Source: Bradyrhizobium sp. NDS-1
GTDB taxonomy: Bacteria; Pseudomonadota; Alphaproteobacteria; Rhizobiales; Xanthobacteraceae
Assembly (NCBI RefSeq): GCF_032918005.1
Contig: NZ_CP136628.1
Coordinates: forward strand, 2,961,501 to 3,025,500
Length of the DNA stretch: 64,000 nucleotides
Direction: 5' to 3'
Positions 15,510 through 24,614 of this stretch are shown one piece after another (within the stretch, counting starts at the first letter, position 1; each line of letters opens with the position of its first letter). The translations under genes were made by a program, and so were the position numbers. Below the pieces are notes generated by a model. It had not been told where the DNA came from, did no database searches, and saw only the letters and a list, made by a program, of their open reading frames with translations.

Positions 15510-17393
15510 ATGGGTTTGAGTTCAGCCCTCGCCAGTGCGATGAGCGGCCTGCGTGCCAACCAGGCCGCGCTCTCGATCGTCTCCTCGAACGTCGCAAACT
15601 CGCAGACGCCGGGTTACGTCGTCCAGAGGGCGAACCAGATCGAGGTCACTACCGGCGAGTTCGGCGCGACGGCGATGACGACCGGCGTCAGCCGGGAGCT
15701 CGACACCTACGTGCTGAACCAGCTGCGCACCGAGACCGGCGGCAGCGGTTACGCCGACCAGATGGCCAATATCCTGAAGCAGCTTCAGAGTGTCTATGGC
15801 ACGCCCGGCAATTCCGGTACGCTCGAAACCGCGCTGAACAATTTCACGAGCGCGCTCCAGGCGCTGTCGACCAGTTCGGGGGCGTCGTCGGCGCAGACCG
15901 TCGCGCTCGGCGCGGCGCAGGCGCTGGCGCAGCAGCTCAACGTCACCACCAAGGGCATCCAGTCGCTGCGCTCCAACGTCGAGCAGGATCTCGGCAATTC
16001 GGCGCAGGCCGCCAATGTGGCGATGAAGCAGATTGCCGACATCAACACCAAGCTCCAGGGCCTGTCGGCCAACGATCCCTCGGCCGCCACGCTGATGGAC
16101 CAGCGCGACCAGGCCATCAACACGCTGTCGAACTATGTCGACGTCCGCGTCACCACCGACGGTTCGAACCAGGCCAACATCTACACCACCACCGGCATCC
16201 AGCTGGTCGGCGCCGGGCTCGCCTCGGAATTCTCCTTTGCCTCCGCCGGCGCGCTGTCGGCGACCTCGCTCTACAACATCGACCCGGCCAAATCCGGCGT
16301 CGGTGCGTTCAACATCAAGCTGCCGAACGGCTCGCAGATCGACGTCGTCGCCAACAACGTGGTGTCGTCCGGCCAGATCGCGGCCGACCTGAAGCTGCGC
16401 GACGAGGTGCTGGTGCAGGCGCAGAACCAGATCGACCAGCTCGCGGCCACGATGGCGAGCGCGCTGTCCGACAAGACCACGGCCGGCAGCACGGTGTCCG
16501 GTCCGCCGGCCGGGTTCGATCTCGACCTCGCCGGTGCCATGCCGGGCAATAGTGTCAACATCACCTACACGGACACCGTGACCAATACCCAGCGTCAGAT
16601 CACGCTGGTCAACGTGACCGATCCGGCGGCGCTGCCGCTTCAGAACGCGACGAATGCCAACCCGATGCGGGTCGGCATCAATTTCGCCGGCGGCATGGGC
16701 GCAATCGCCTCCGCGCTGAACACCGCGCTATCAGGTTCGCATCTGTCTTTCTCCGCCGCTCCGTCGCCCGCGACAGCCACGACGCTGCGGGTGACCGACG
16801 ACAATACCGGCCTCACCAAGCTCAATTCGGCCTCGACCAGCAAGACGATCTCGTCGCTGACCTCGGGCAATCCGCAACTGCCGCTGTTCACCGACGGCGG
16901 ACAGGCGCTCTACACCGGCGCGATCACCGGCTCGGGCTCGCAGATGACCGGACTTGCCGGGCGCATCGCCGTGAACACGCAGCTGGTCAACGACCCGACC
17001 AGGATGTCGATCTACAGCACTTCGCCGGTGACGCCCGCGGGCGACACCACGCGGTCGGACTATCTCTATTCGCAGCTCACTTCGGCGGTGTTCTCCTATT
17101 CGCCGCAGAGCGGTCTCGGCTCGGCGAACCAGCCCTTCAGCGGCAGCGTCTCGAACTATCTCCAGCAATTCCTGAGCGTGCAGGCCAACGCAGCGACCCA
17201 GGCCACTCAGCTCCAGCAGGGCCAGAGCGTCGTGGTCTCGACGCTCCAGGCCAAGTTCAACTCGACCGCCAGCGTCAATCTCGACTCCGAGATGTCGAAC
17301 CTGATCCAGCTCCAGAATGCCTATGCCGCCAATGCGCACGTGATGTCGGTGGTGCAGAGCATGATGAACACGTTGCTCCAGGCTCAAGGGTAA
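15510..17393 (+). CDS. flgK: Hook-filament junction protein FlgK (HAP1)
   Basis: A 627-residue FlgK that joins hook to filament. It begins MGLSSALASAMSGLRANQAA and continues VSSNVANSQTPGY, the rod/hook N-terminal consensus. It ends with SEMSNLIQLQNAYAANAHVM and a final helix reaching LLQAQG. The middle contains the FlgK coiled-coil core (EQDLGNSAQAANVAMKQIAD and following). Length is normal for the family. A ribosome-binding sequence AAAGGCGGG precedes the ATG. It lies 35 bp after flgE and 21 bp before flgL, so the three are almost certainly one transcript. Confidence 0.93.
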   Translation: MGLSSALASAMSGLRANQAALSIVSSNVANSQTPGYVVQRANQIEVTTGEFGATAMTTGVSRELDTYVLNQLRTETGGSGYADQMANILKQLQSVYGTPGNSGTLETALNNFTSALQALSTSSGASSAQTVALGAAQALAQQLNVTTKGIQSLRSNVEQDLGNSAQAANVAMKQIADINTKLQGLSANDPSAATLMDQRDQAINTLSNYVDVRVTTDGSNQANIYTTTGIQLVGAGLASEFSFASAGALSATSLYNIDPAKSGVGAFNIKLPNGSQIDVVANNVVSSGQIAADLKLRDEVLVQAQNQIDQLAATMASALSDKTTAGSTVSGPPAGFDLDLAGAMPGNSVNITYTDTVTNTQRQITLVNVTDPAALPLQNATNANPMRVGINFAGGMGAIASALNTALSGSHLSFSAAPSPATATTLRVTDDNTGLTKLNSASTSKTISSLTSGNPQLPLFTDGGQALYTGAITGSGSQMTGLAGRIAVNTQLVNDPTRMSIYSTSPVTPAGDTTRSDYLYSQLTSAVFSYSPQSGLGSANQPFSGSVSNYLQQFLSVQANAATQATQLQQGQSVVVSTLQAKFNSTASVNLDSEMSNLIQLQNAYAANAHVMSVVQSMMNTLLQAQG

Positions 17394-17414
17394 CAAGTAA
17401 CAGGGCTCTGAAAC

Positions 17415-19298
17415 ATGTCGATCAGCAGCATCAACTACTCTTCGTCGGTTCTCGGCTCGCAGATCCGCAACATCAATCAGCAGCTCACCGACCTGTCGAC
17501 GCAGCTCTCGACCGGCAAGCTGTCGCAGAATTATGCCGGCATGGGCACCAACGAGGGCTTTGCGATCGCCGGGCGCGCGCAGCTCTCCAACATCGCCGCC
17601 TATACCGACACGATCACCAACGTCAATGTCAGCATCAACCTCGCCAACACCGCGCTGCAGTCGCTGACGAAGATACGCAGCACGGTGCAGACGGGCTCCG
17701 CCAACACCGCGCAGGATCTCAACGTCAACGGCCAGACCATCGCGCAGAACACCGCCGCAGCCCAATTCGGCTCGATGGTCGGCGTGCTCAACACGCAGAC
17801 CGGCAGCCGCTATCTGTTCTCGGGAACGGCCGTCAACACCCAGCCGGTTGCGGATGCCGGCGACATCATCAACGGCACGACCACCCAGGCGGGATTCAAG
17901 ACCGTGATGGCGGAGCGCCAAGCCGCCGATCTCGGCGCGAACGGCATGGGCCGCCTGGTGCAGACGCAGCCGACACCGAGCTCGGTTCAGGTGTCGGAGG
18001 ACGTCGCGGGCTCGCCGTTCGGCCTCAAGCTCAAGGCGGTCTCCTCGACGCTGACGGGCGCGACCATCACCGGCCCGAGCGGATCTCCGGTGTCGTTCTC
18101 GGTCGATCTCAACGGCATCAATCCGAACAACGGCGACAAGCTCAGCGTCCAGTTCACGCTGCCGGACGGCACGACCGAGCAGATCGACCTGACGGCGTCG
18201 ACGGCGACGCCGACGCCGCTCGGCAGCTTCGCGATCGATGCGAGTACCCCGGTCGACCCGAACAATACGGCCGCGAACCTCAACACGGCGCTGAACACCG
18301 CGATCACGAAGCTCGCCAACACCTCGCTGGTCGCGGCCTCCGCGGTCGTCGCCGGCGACAATTTCTTCAACACCGCCAGTTCTGCGATCGGCACGCCCGT
18401 CAACAACCAGGCGGCGCCGCCGGCGCCGATCAGCGGCGCGACGGCGCTGTCCGGCGCAAGCCCGTCGGACTCGATTTCGCCGGGCTTCGTCGCCGGCGAC
18501 ACCATCACCGTCAACGGCACCACGCTCACCTTCGTCAGTTCGGGCGCAACCGGCGACCAGCTCAACGTCACCGACAGCATCCAGACGCTGATGAGCAAGA
18601 TCGACGCGATCACGGGCACGTCGAAGCCGTCGACCGTCCATGGCGGCTCGATCACGATCAACACCGACGATGCGGCCAGCCTGAACATCACCAGCTCCAA
18701 TACGGGAGCGCTGGGTTCGCTTGGTTTCGGCGCGACGCCCGTGACCGCCACCCAGCCGCCGCTGCGCGTAGGCTCCTCGCCCGCGAGCTCGGCGACTACC
18801 CTGGTCAACGGTTCGGCCACCACCGTGAAATGGTACCAGGGCAATGACGGGCCCGGCTCGGCGCGCTCGACCGCGATGGCGCGGGTCGACGATGCCGTGA
18901 CGGTGCAGTATGGCGCCCAGGCGAATGAGGACGCGATCCGCCGGCAATTGCAGGCGACCGCCGTGTTCGGCACCTTCTCGACCTCGCCGACCGGCCAGTA
19001 TTCTGGCGGGCAGGTCGCCGCGCTGAGCCTGCGCGTGACGCAGGCGCTGACCCAGCAGCCTGGTCAGCAGCGCATCGAGGACATCCAGACCGACATCGCG
19101 ATGGCCCAGAACACGATGAAGGATGCGAGCACGCGCCAGACCCAGGCCAAGGCGCAAATTCAGACCATCATCGACCAGGCGGAATCGGCCTCGCCCGACC
19201 AGGTCGCGAGCGAGATCCTGGCGCTCCAGAACGCGCTGCAGGCCTCCTATCAGGTGACCTCGAACCTGGCGCAGCTCTCGCTCGTCAAGTTCCTTTAA
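17415..19298 (+). CDS. flgL: Hook-filament junction protein FlgL (HAP3), extended
   Basis: A 627-residue protein with FlgL/flagellin-like ends: N-terminal YSSSVLGSQIRNINQQLTDL with QLSTGKLSQNYAGMG, and C-terminal VASEILALQNALQASYQVTS ending LSLVKFL. It is about twice the length of enteric FlgL (~317 residues). The excess includes a module starting GDTITVNGTTLTF near residue 361, shared with FlgE and the flagellins. Its position as third gene after flgE and flgK supports FlgL over flagellin. The stop codon is embedded in the first TTAA of a triple CtrA-like element that precedes the next gene. Confidence 0.9.
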   Translation: MSISSINYSSSVLGSQIRNINQQLTDLSTQLSTGKLSQNYAGMGTNEGFAIAGRAQLSNIAAYTDTITNVNVSINLANTALQSLTKIRSTVQTGSANTAQDLNVNGQTIAQNTAAAQFGSMVGVLNTQTGSRYLFSGTAVNTQPVADAGDIINGTTTQAGFKTVMAERQAADLGANGMGRLVQTQPTPSSVQVSEDVAGSPFGLKLKAVSSTLTGATITGPSGSPVSFSVDLNGINPNNGDKLSVQFTLPDGTTEQIDLTASTATPTPLGSFAIDASTPVDPNNTAANLNTALNTAITKLANTSLVAASAVVAGDNFFNTASSAIGTPVNNQAAPPAPISGATALSGASPSDSISPGFVAGDTITVNGTTLTFVSSGATGDQLNVTDSIQTLMSKIDAITGTSKPSTVHGGSITINTDDAASLNITSSNTGALGSLGFGATPVTATQPPLRVGSSPASSATTLVNGSATTVKWYQGNDGPGSARSTAMARVDDAVTVQYGAQANEDAIRRQLQATAVFGTFSTSPTGQYSGGQVAALSLRVTQALTQQPGQQRIEDIQTDIAMAQNTMKDASTRQTQAKAQIQTIIDQAESASPDQVASEILALQNALQASYQVTSNLAQLSLVKFL

Positions 19299-19320
19299 GG
19301 CCGCGTTAAGACGCCGTTAA
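19295..19320 (+). promoter_or_regulatory. Triple CtrA-like half-sites (TTAA-N7-TTAA-N7-TTAA)
   Basis: TTAA at 19295, 19306 and 19317, each pair separated by exactly 7 bases, so two overlapping perfect CtrA consensus sites. The first overlaps the flgL stop. It lies about 50 bp upstream of the glycosyltransferase-like gene at 19370. Confidence 0.65.
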
Positions 19321-19369
19321 CCATGCCTCTTTACCTCTTGGTGAGGATTGGAGCGGGGCGGAGCTGCCG

Positions 19370-20155
19370 ATGTCGGACAAGATGCAATTGGTGGTGGCAA
19401 CGCCGTGCTTCGGCGGGCAGGTGTCGAGCATCTATGCGAGCTCGATCTTCGCGCTGCAGCGTGCCGTGCACGGCATGGCCAATCTCGAGCTCAAGGTGCT
19501 CCTGCGCGACGGCGACGCGCTGATCACCCGCGCCCGGGCCAATCTGGCCGCGATGTTCCTGGACGATCCCAAGGCGACCCATTTCCTGTTCATCGACGCC
19601 GATATCGGCTTCAAGCCGGAGCAGGTGTTCCGGCTGATCGAATGCGGCGCGGACGTCGTCGCCGGCTGCTATCCGATCAAGCGGGTCAACTGGGACAAGG
19701 CGGCGCGGGCGATCCAGTCGGGCCGGGCCGACGTGCCGGCGGCTTCGCTGGACTACGTGCTCGAGATCGAGGATCCCGACCGTATCGTCGTGGTCAACGG
19801 CTTTACCCGCGTGCGCTATGCCGGCACGGGCTTCCTGATGATCCGGCGCCACGTGCTGGAGGCGATGTGCCGCCATCCGAATTATGCGAGCCTGCAATTC
19901 TTCCGCGAGCATTCGCACGATACGCTCGTCGCGAGCCAGAACCGGTTCGCGCTGTTCGAATGCATGATCGATCCGGCGACCGGCACGTACCTCTCCGAGG
20001 ACTTCGCCTTCTGCAAGCGCTGGACCGATATCGGCGGCGAGATCTGGGCCGACATCCAGAGTTCGCTCGATCACGTCGGACCGTCGGTGTTCCACGGCGA
20101 CATCGCCTCGCAATTCGCACCGGCGCCCGCGGCGGCGGCAGATGCCGCGGCGTGA
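19370..20155 (+). CDS. GT-A-fold glycosyltransferase-like protein in the flagellar cluster
   Basis: A 261-residue protein with a GT-A nucleotide-sugar transferase pattern. It has an N-terminal strand-loop (LVVATPCFGGQVSSIYASS), a central RARANLAAMFL helix, and a DxD motif in HFLFIDADIGFKP (Asp76-Ala-Asp78). A later AGTGFLMIRRHVLE strand precedes LSEDFAFCKRW (Glu210-Asp211), typical of family-2-like enzymes. No membrane segment is present, so it is probably cytosolic. The start is the ATG at 19370 behind GGAGC. It follows flgL and triple CtrA-like sites, and the next gene begins 10 bp later. Flagellin or hook glycosylation is a reasonable inference from position; donor and acceptor are unknown. 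Confidence 0.75.
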   Translation: MSDKMQLVVATPCFGGQVSSIYASSIFALQRAVHGMANLELKVLLRDGDALITRARANLAAMFLDDPKATHFLFIDADIGFKPEQVFRLIECGADVVAGCYPIKRVNWDKAARAIQSGRADVPAASLDYVLEIEDPDRIVVVNGFTRVRYAGTGFLMIRRHVLEAMCRHPNYASLQFFREHSHDTLVASQNRFALFECMIDPATGTYLSEDFAFCKRWTDIGGEIWADIQSSLDHVGPSVFHGDIASQFAPAPAAAADAAA

Positions 20156-20165
20156 GCCTGCCGGG

Positions 20166-21788
20166 ATGAGTGCCGGCGCATCCCATCCGTCAGAACCGGA
20201 ACGCGCATCCAACGGCGGCTCGCGCTACCACCTGCGCGATCTCTTCACACCGCTCGACACGCTGCTTGTCTCCGGCGGCGATCCTCGGCTGGCGCTCGAC
20301 CCGAGGAATCGCGCCAACGCCTATGGCTGCGCGGCCTCGCCGGAGCCGGAGATCTGGAATTTCGCCTCCTCGACCGCGTCGACGATCTCGCAAGCGGCCT
20401 ATGACCGCGCCGCGCTGGCGCGCGAAGAACTGATGCACAAATGCCTGTTCGACGAGGTCGAAATCGCATTCGATGCGCGCTGCGAGGAGATGCGAGAGGA
20501 GCTGCGCGGCCATCTCCAGCTTCCGCCGCGCGTCGATGTCGTGTTCTCGCCCTCCGGCACGGACTCCCAGATCCACGCCCTGTTCCTGGCGGGCGCGGCG
20601 CTCGGAGCGCGGCCGGTGACGATCGTGGTCGGGGCCGACCAGACCGGAAGCGGGACCACCCATACCGCCCGCGGGCACCATTTCAGCTCCATGACGGCGA
20701 GCGGAATTGCGGTTCGCAAGGACGGCGCGGTTGCGGGGCTCGCCGGATCCAGCATCGCGTTGCCGTTGCTCGGACCTGGGATCGCGATGCGCGCGGACGC
20801 CGATGCCGCGGTGCTGCATGCGATCGAGACCACGATCGGGCAAGGTGTGCCCGTGCTGCTCCAGATCATGGATTCCTCGAAGCTCGGGTGGCGTGCACCG
20901 AGCGCGGCCTGCCTCGATGAGATCGCGCGGCGCTGGCCGCGCAAGGTCCAGATCGTCGTCGACGCCTGTCAGGCCCGGCTCGGCCGCCGCCGGCTGCGCT
21001 CCTATCTCGACCGCGGCTATATGGTGCTGATGTCAGGCTCGAAATTTTTCGGTGGGCCTGCCTTCAGCGGTGCGCTGCTGGTGCCCAAGGGCCTCTCGCG
21101 ATCGCTCGAACGGGTCGAGAGAATAGCGCCCGGCATCTTCGACTATGCCGGCCGTTGCGATTGGCCGATGGCCTGGACGGCGCTGCGTTCGCGCTTCGAG
21201 CGCCGTCCGAACTTCGGCCAATGGCTGCGCTGGGAGGCAGCGCTTGCCGAGATCGGCAGCTACTACGCCGTGCCGGGCGCTTTCCGCGCCAAGGTGCTGG
21301 CCGAACTCGCCGCCGGCATCGACAGCATGATCGCGTTGTCGCCGTCGCTTCGCTCCGTTCCAGGCGCGGCCAGGACGGCGAACGTGGATGACGAGGAATT
21401 TGCGCAAACCACGATCTTTCCGTTCATGCTGTTGCGCGGCGGAAAACCGGTTCCGATCGCCGAGACCAGCGCGATTCATCGGGCGATGGCACGTGACATG
21501 AACGAGGAGATCAGCGGCAGCGCGGCGGACCGGCAGGTCGCCGCGCAGCGCTGCCTGATCGGCCAGCCGGTCCGTTTGGAGCGGCAGGATTGGGCATCGC
21601 AGGCCGTGCTGCGCCTTTGCGTCGGCGCCCGGCTCGTGACCGAGATCTGGTCGCCGGACGCGGCGGAGGCGGGGCGCAACGTGCAGCGCGTGCTCGATCG
21701 CATCGCCCATGTCCTGGTAAAGATCGAGCTGCTGCTTGACCGTGGCGCAGCCGCGGCCGTGCCGTTAAACTCCGCGTTCGAGGTGTGA
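20166..21788 (+). CDS. Fold-type I PLP-dependent protein of unknown reaction
   Basis: About 540 residues with the layout of an aspartate-aminotransferase-fold PLP enzyme. The phosphate-cup-like FSPSGTDSQIHALFL is at about 127-141. IVVDACQARLGRRRLRSYL gives the PLP-ring aspartate (Asp266) and a following glutamine. MSGSKFFGGPAFSGALLVP gives the probable Schiff-base Lys293. The sequence resembles class V or kynureninase-like enzymes only in these motifs, and I cannot name a substrate. The N-terminal ~60 residues and C-terminal domain are not recognisable. The start ATG 20166 is 10 bp after the glycosyltransferase-like gene, and the following ATP-grasp gene begins 1 bp after its stop, indicating translational coupling. 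Confidence 0.75.
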   Translation: MSAGASHPSEPERASNGGSRYHLRDLFTPLDTLLVSGGDPRLALDPRNRANAYGCAASPEPEIWNFASSTASTISQAAYDRAALAREELMHKCLFDEVEIAFDARCEEMREELRGHLQLPPRVDVVFSPSGTDSQIHALFLAGAALGARPVTIVVGADQTGSGTTHTARGHHFSSMTASGIAVRKDGAVAGLAGSSIALPLLGPGIAMRADADAAVLHAIETTIGQGVPVLLQIMDSSKLGWRAPSAACLDEIARRWPRKVQIVVDACQARLGRRRLRSYLDRGYMVLMSGSKFFGGPAFSGALLVPKGLSRSLERVERIAPGIFDYAGRCDWPMAWTALRSRFERRPNFGQWLRWEAALAEIGSYYAVPGAFRAKVLAELAAGIDSMIALSPSLRSVPGAARTANVDDEEFAQTTIFPFMLLRGGKPVPIAETSAIHRAMARDMNEEISGSAADRQVAAQRCLIGQPVRLERQDWASQAVLRLCVGARLVTEIWSPDAAEAGRNVQRVLDRIAHVLVKIELLLDRGAAAAVPLNSAFEV

Positions 21789-21789
21789 G

Positions 21790-23043
21790 ATGCAGCATCC
21801 GGTTTCCGCGCCCATCGGCATGATTGCGGCGAACTATGCCGACCGCATCGGCTTTGCGGAGCTGACGCGCCGGGCCTTCGAAGGCGTCGACCTGCATCCG
21901 TTGCGCGACCAGCTCGTCGCGCGGATCGCGGCGGGGACCGCGCTCGCGGGCGAAGCGCTGGATCTGTCGTTGGTCAACCAGCTTCTCGGCGACAAGGATC
22001 AAGGGCTCGCGATCCAGTCGGAGGTGCTCGCCTTCCATCAATTGTTTCGCACGCCGAGCGCTGCTCCGAAACCGGGCCTGCGCGTGCTCGCGCTTGCAGC
22101 CGACATCGATATGGGCGGCAACACGCCGATCGATTTTCTGCTCGAAGGCTCCGACGTCGAGCTGTTGACGCTCTACGTTATCAAGGGCGTCGGTCTGCCG
22201 GAGAATTTGCCCGAGCACGACGTTGCCATCGTGGTCGCCTCCGATTCCGAGGAATGCCGCGAGGCGCTCGCCTTGATCGCGAAGGCCGCGCCGCACTGGC
22301 CGCGACCGCTGCTCAATCGTCCCGACCGCATCGGCAATCTCGATCGCGACAAGTTGTATCGGCTGCTGGCCGGCGTGCCGGGCCTCGACATTCCCGCGAC
22401 CATCCACGCGACGCGCGCGCAATTATCGGATCTTTCGCGAGAGCAGATCGCTTGCGTGGACATTGCGGATGAGCTGCGCTTTCCGATGATCGCGCGGCCG
22501 CGCGGCTCGCATGCCGGCGTCGGGCTCGCGAAGCTCGACGATGCGGCTGCGCTCGCGGCTTATCTTTCGGGGCGGGACGAACAGGATTTCTTCGTCGCGC
22601 GCTTCGTCGACTATGTGAACCCGGACGGGCTCTACCGCAAATATCGTCTCGCGATGGTCGACGGCAAGCCTTACGCCTGCCACATGGCGATCGCCGACCG
22701 CTGGGATATCTGGTATCTCAACGCCTACATGGCGTTCAGCGAGGAGAAGCGGGCCGAGGAAGCCGTCTTCATGCGCGAGTTCGACAACGCCTTCGCGGCA
22801 CGCCACAGACGCGCGCTCGACGAGATGAGCAGGCGGGTCGGCCTCGATTATTTCATCGTCGATTGCGCCGAGAACCAGCAGGGCGAGCTTCTGGTCTTCG
22901 AAGCCGACAACACCGCCGTCGTGCACAACATGGATTCGCCGGACGTGTTTCCTTACAAGCCGCCGCAGATGCGCAGGATCTTCGCGGCGTTCTCGACGAT
23001 GCTGTCGCGGCATGCAAGAGTAGGCGAGGGGCGCGCAACATGA
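21790..23043 (+). CDS. ATP-grasp family ligase-like protein
   Basis: A 417-residue protein whose C-terminal ~240 residues form an ATP-grasp domain. Visible parts are a substrate/pre-ATP segment (RPLLNRPDRIGNLDRDKLY), the nucleotide-binding strand and loop (FPMIARPRGSHAGVGLAKL, 231-249), the hinge FFVARFVDY, an arginine/lysine patch (DGLYRKYRLAMVDGKPYACH), and the metal-binding end (LLVFEADNTAVVHNMD, with Glu371 and Asn374). The N-terminal half (about 95-165) is a Rossmann-like pre-domain. ATP-grasp enzymes join a carboxylate to an amine or thiol through an acyl-phosphate, so an amide-forming step is likely; substrates are unknown. Its stop overlaps the next gene's start (ATGA). Confidence 0.8.
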   Translation: MQHPVSAPIGMIAANYADRIGFAELTRRAFEGVDLHPLRDQLVARIAAGTALAGEALDLSLVNQLLGDKDQGLAIQSEVLAFHQLFRTPSAAPKPGLRVLALAADIDMGGNTPIDFLLEGSDVELLTLYVIKGVGLPENLPEHDVAIVVASDSEECREALALIAKAAPHWPRPLLNRPDRIGNLDRDKLYRLLAGVPGLDIPATIHATRAQLSDLSREQIACVDIADELRFPMIARPRGSHAGVGLAKLDDAAALAAYLSGRDEQDFFVARFVDYVNPDGLYRKYRLAMVDGKPYACHMAIADRWDIWYLNAYMAFSEEKRAEEAVFMREFDNAFAARHRRALDEMSRRVGLDYFIVDCAENQQGELLVFEADNTAVVHNMDSPDVFPYKPPQMRRIFAAFSTMLSRHARVGEGRAT

Positions 23044-24539
23044 ACGAGATCATCCGCAACGCGCAAAGCGCCACTGCGCATGCCTCGCTCGACCCGCAGG
23101 ACTGGAGTGCGTTTCGCGCGCTCGCCCATCGCATGCTGGACGAGACGATCGACGGCATCGCCAACGTCCGCTCGCGTCCCGTCTGGCAGCCGATCCCCGA
23201 TGGCGTGCGTGCCGCATTCAAGGCCGACGTGCCGCGCGAGGCGAGCGACCTTGCCGAAGTCTATCGCGAGTTCGCCGAACACATCGCTCCCTATGCGACC
23301 GGCAACGTCCATCCCGGCTTCATGGGCTGGGTGCATGGCGGCGGCACCGCGGTCGGCATGCTCGCGGAAATGCTCGCAGCCGGCCTCAACGCCAATCTCG
23401 GCGGGCGGGATCACATGCCGATCGAGGTCGAGCGTCAGATCGTCGACTGGATGCGGCGCCTGTTCGCCTTTCCGGAGAGCGCGAGCGGCATCTTCGTCAC
23501 GGGCACGTCGATGGCCAATCTGATGGCGGTGCTGGTGGCGCGCACGGCTGCGCTCGGCACGCTGGCGCGGCAGTACGGCATCGGCAATGACGGTGCGCTG
23601 CTCACGGCCTACACGTCGCAGGCCGCGCATGGCTGCGTCTCCAGGGCGATGGACATTGCCGGGCTCGGCACCGATGCGCTGCGCAAGATCGGCGTCGATA
23701 CCGATCATCGCATCGACGTCGCGGCGCTGCGCGCGCAGATCACCGTTGATCGCGAAGTCGGCTTCAAGCCGTTCCTGGTCGTCGCGTCCGCCGGCACGGT
23801 GGACATCGGTGCGATCGACGACCTCAAGGCGATCGCGGAGCTGTGTCGAGAGGAAGGCATCTGGTTTCACGTCGACGGCGCTTTCGGTGCGCTCGCGATT
23901 CTCTCGCCCGAGCTCGCGCCACAGCTCGGCGGCATCGAGCTTGCCGATTCCATTGCACTCGATTTCCACAAATGGGGACAGGTGCCCTACGATGCCGGCT
24001 TCCTGCTGGTGCGTGACGGCGAGCAGCATCGGCAGGCCTTTGCGCAGCCGGCGGCCTATCTGCGCCGCGAGGCGAGGGGGCTTGCGGCGGGGGCCGTCTG
24101 GCCCTGCGATCTCGGACCTGATCTGTCGCGCGGCTTCCGCGCGCTGAAGACGTGGTTCACGCTGAAGACGTTCGGCACCGACCGGCTGGGTGCGACGATT
24201 GCGCGGAGCTGCGCGCTGGCGAAGTATCTCGAAACGCGCGTGCTGGCCGAGCCGCGGCTGGAATTGCTGGCTCCGGTCAACCTCAACATCGTCTGCTTCC
24301 GCTACCGCGCCGATGATGCGGCCAATCGCGAGATCGTCGCCGACATTCAAGAGTCCGGAATTGCAGCGCCCTCGAGCACGACGCTGGACGGCAGGTTTGC
24401 GATCCGTGCCGCGATCGTCAATCACCGCACCGAGGAGGCGGACATCGACGCGCTGGTCGCGGCGGTGCTGGACTTCGGCAGTCGGCGCTGCGGCGACGAT
24501 GTGATCGAGATCGAGGCGCCGCCGCTCGCGGCGCAATAG
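23040..24539 (+). CDS. Group II PLP-dependent amino-acid decarboxylase
   Basis: A 499-residue member of the aromatic-amino-acid / diaminobutyrate / glutamate decarboxylase family. Key features are NVHPGFMGWVHGGGTAVGML (substrate-side region), FVTGTSMANLMAVLVAR, the PLP-stacking histidine in SQAAHGCVSRA (His197), WFHVDGAFGA with the pyridine-contacting Asp279, and the Schiff-base lysine in LDFHKWGQVPYDAGFLLV (Lys311). Length and motif order are normal. The start ATG at 23040 overlaps the ATP-grasp stop (ATGA). It is the last gene of the cassette and converges on flbT. Making an amine for the neighbouring ATP-grasp protein is an attractive inference, but the amino acid is not predictable. Confidence 0.85.
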   Translation: MNEIIRNAQSATAHASLDPQDWSAFRALAHRMLDETIDGIANVRSRPVWQPIPDGVRAAFKADVPREASDLAEVYREFAEHIAPYATGNVHPGFMGWVHGGGTAVGMLAEMLAAGLNANLGGRDHMPIEVERQIVDWMRRLFAFPESASGIFVTGTSMANLMAVLVARTAALGTLARQYGIGNDGALLTAYTSQAAHGCVSRAMDIAGLGTDALRKIGVDTDHRIDVAALRAQITVDREVGFKPFLVVASAGTVDIGAIDDLKAIAELCREEGIWFHVDGAFGALAILSPELAPQLGGIELADSIALDFHKWGQVPYDAGFLLVRDGEQHRQAFAQPAAYLRREARGLAAGAVWPCDLGPDLSRGFRALKTWFTLKTFGTDRLGATIARSCALAKYLETRVLAEPRLELLAPVNLNIVCFRYRADDAANREIVADIQESGIAAPSSTTLDGRFAIRAAIVNHRTEEADIDALVAAVLDFGSRRCGDDVIEIEAPPLAAQ

Positions 24540-24614
24540 CACTGGTGCATGCCGGAAACGACGACGGCCCCGGAGGCGATCCGGGGCCGTTGTGGTTTTC
24601 GGGAGGGAGCGCGG

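Noticed and set aside
16731..19157. 808-residue open frame antisense to flgK/flgL
   Set aside because: Spans two unambiguous flagellar genes and has shadow-type composition.
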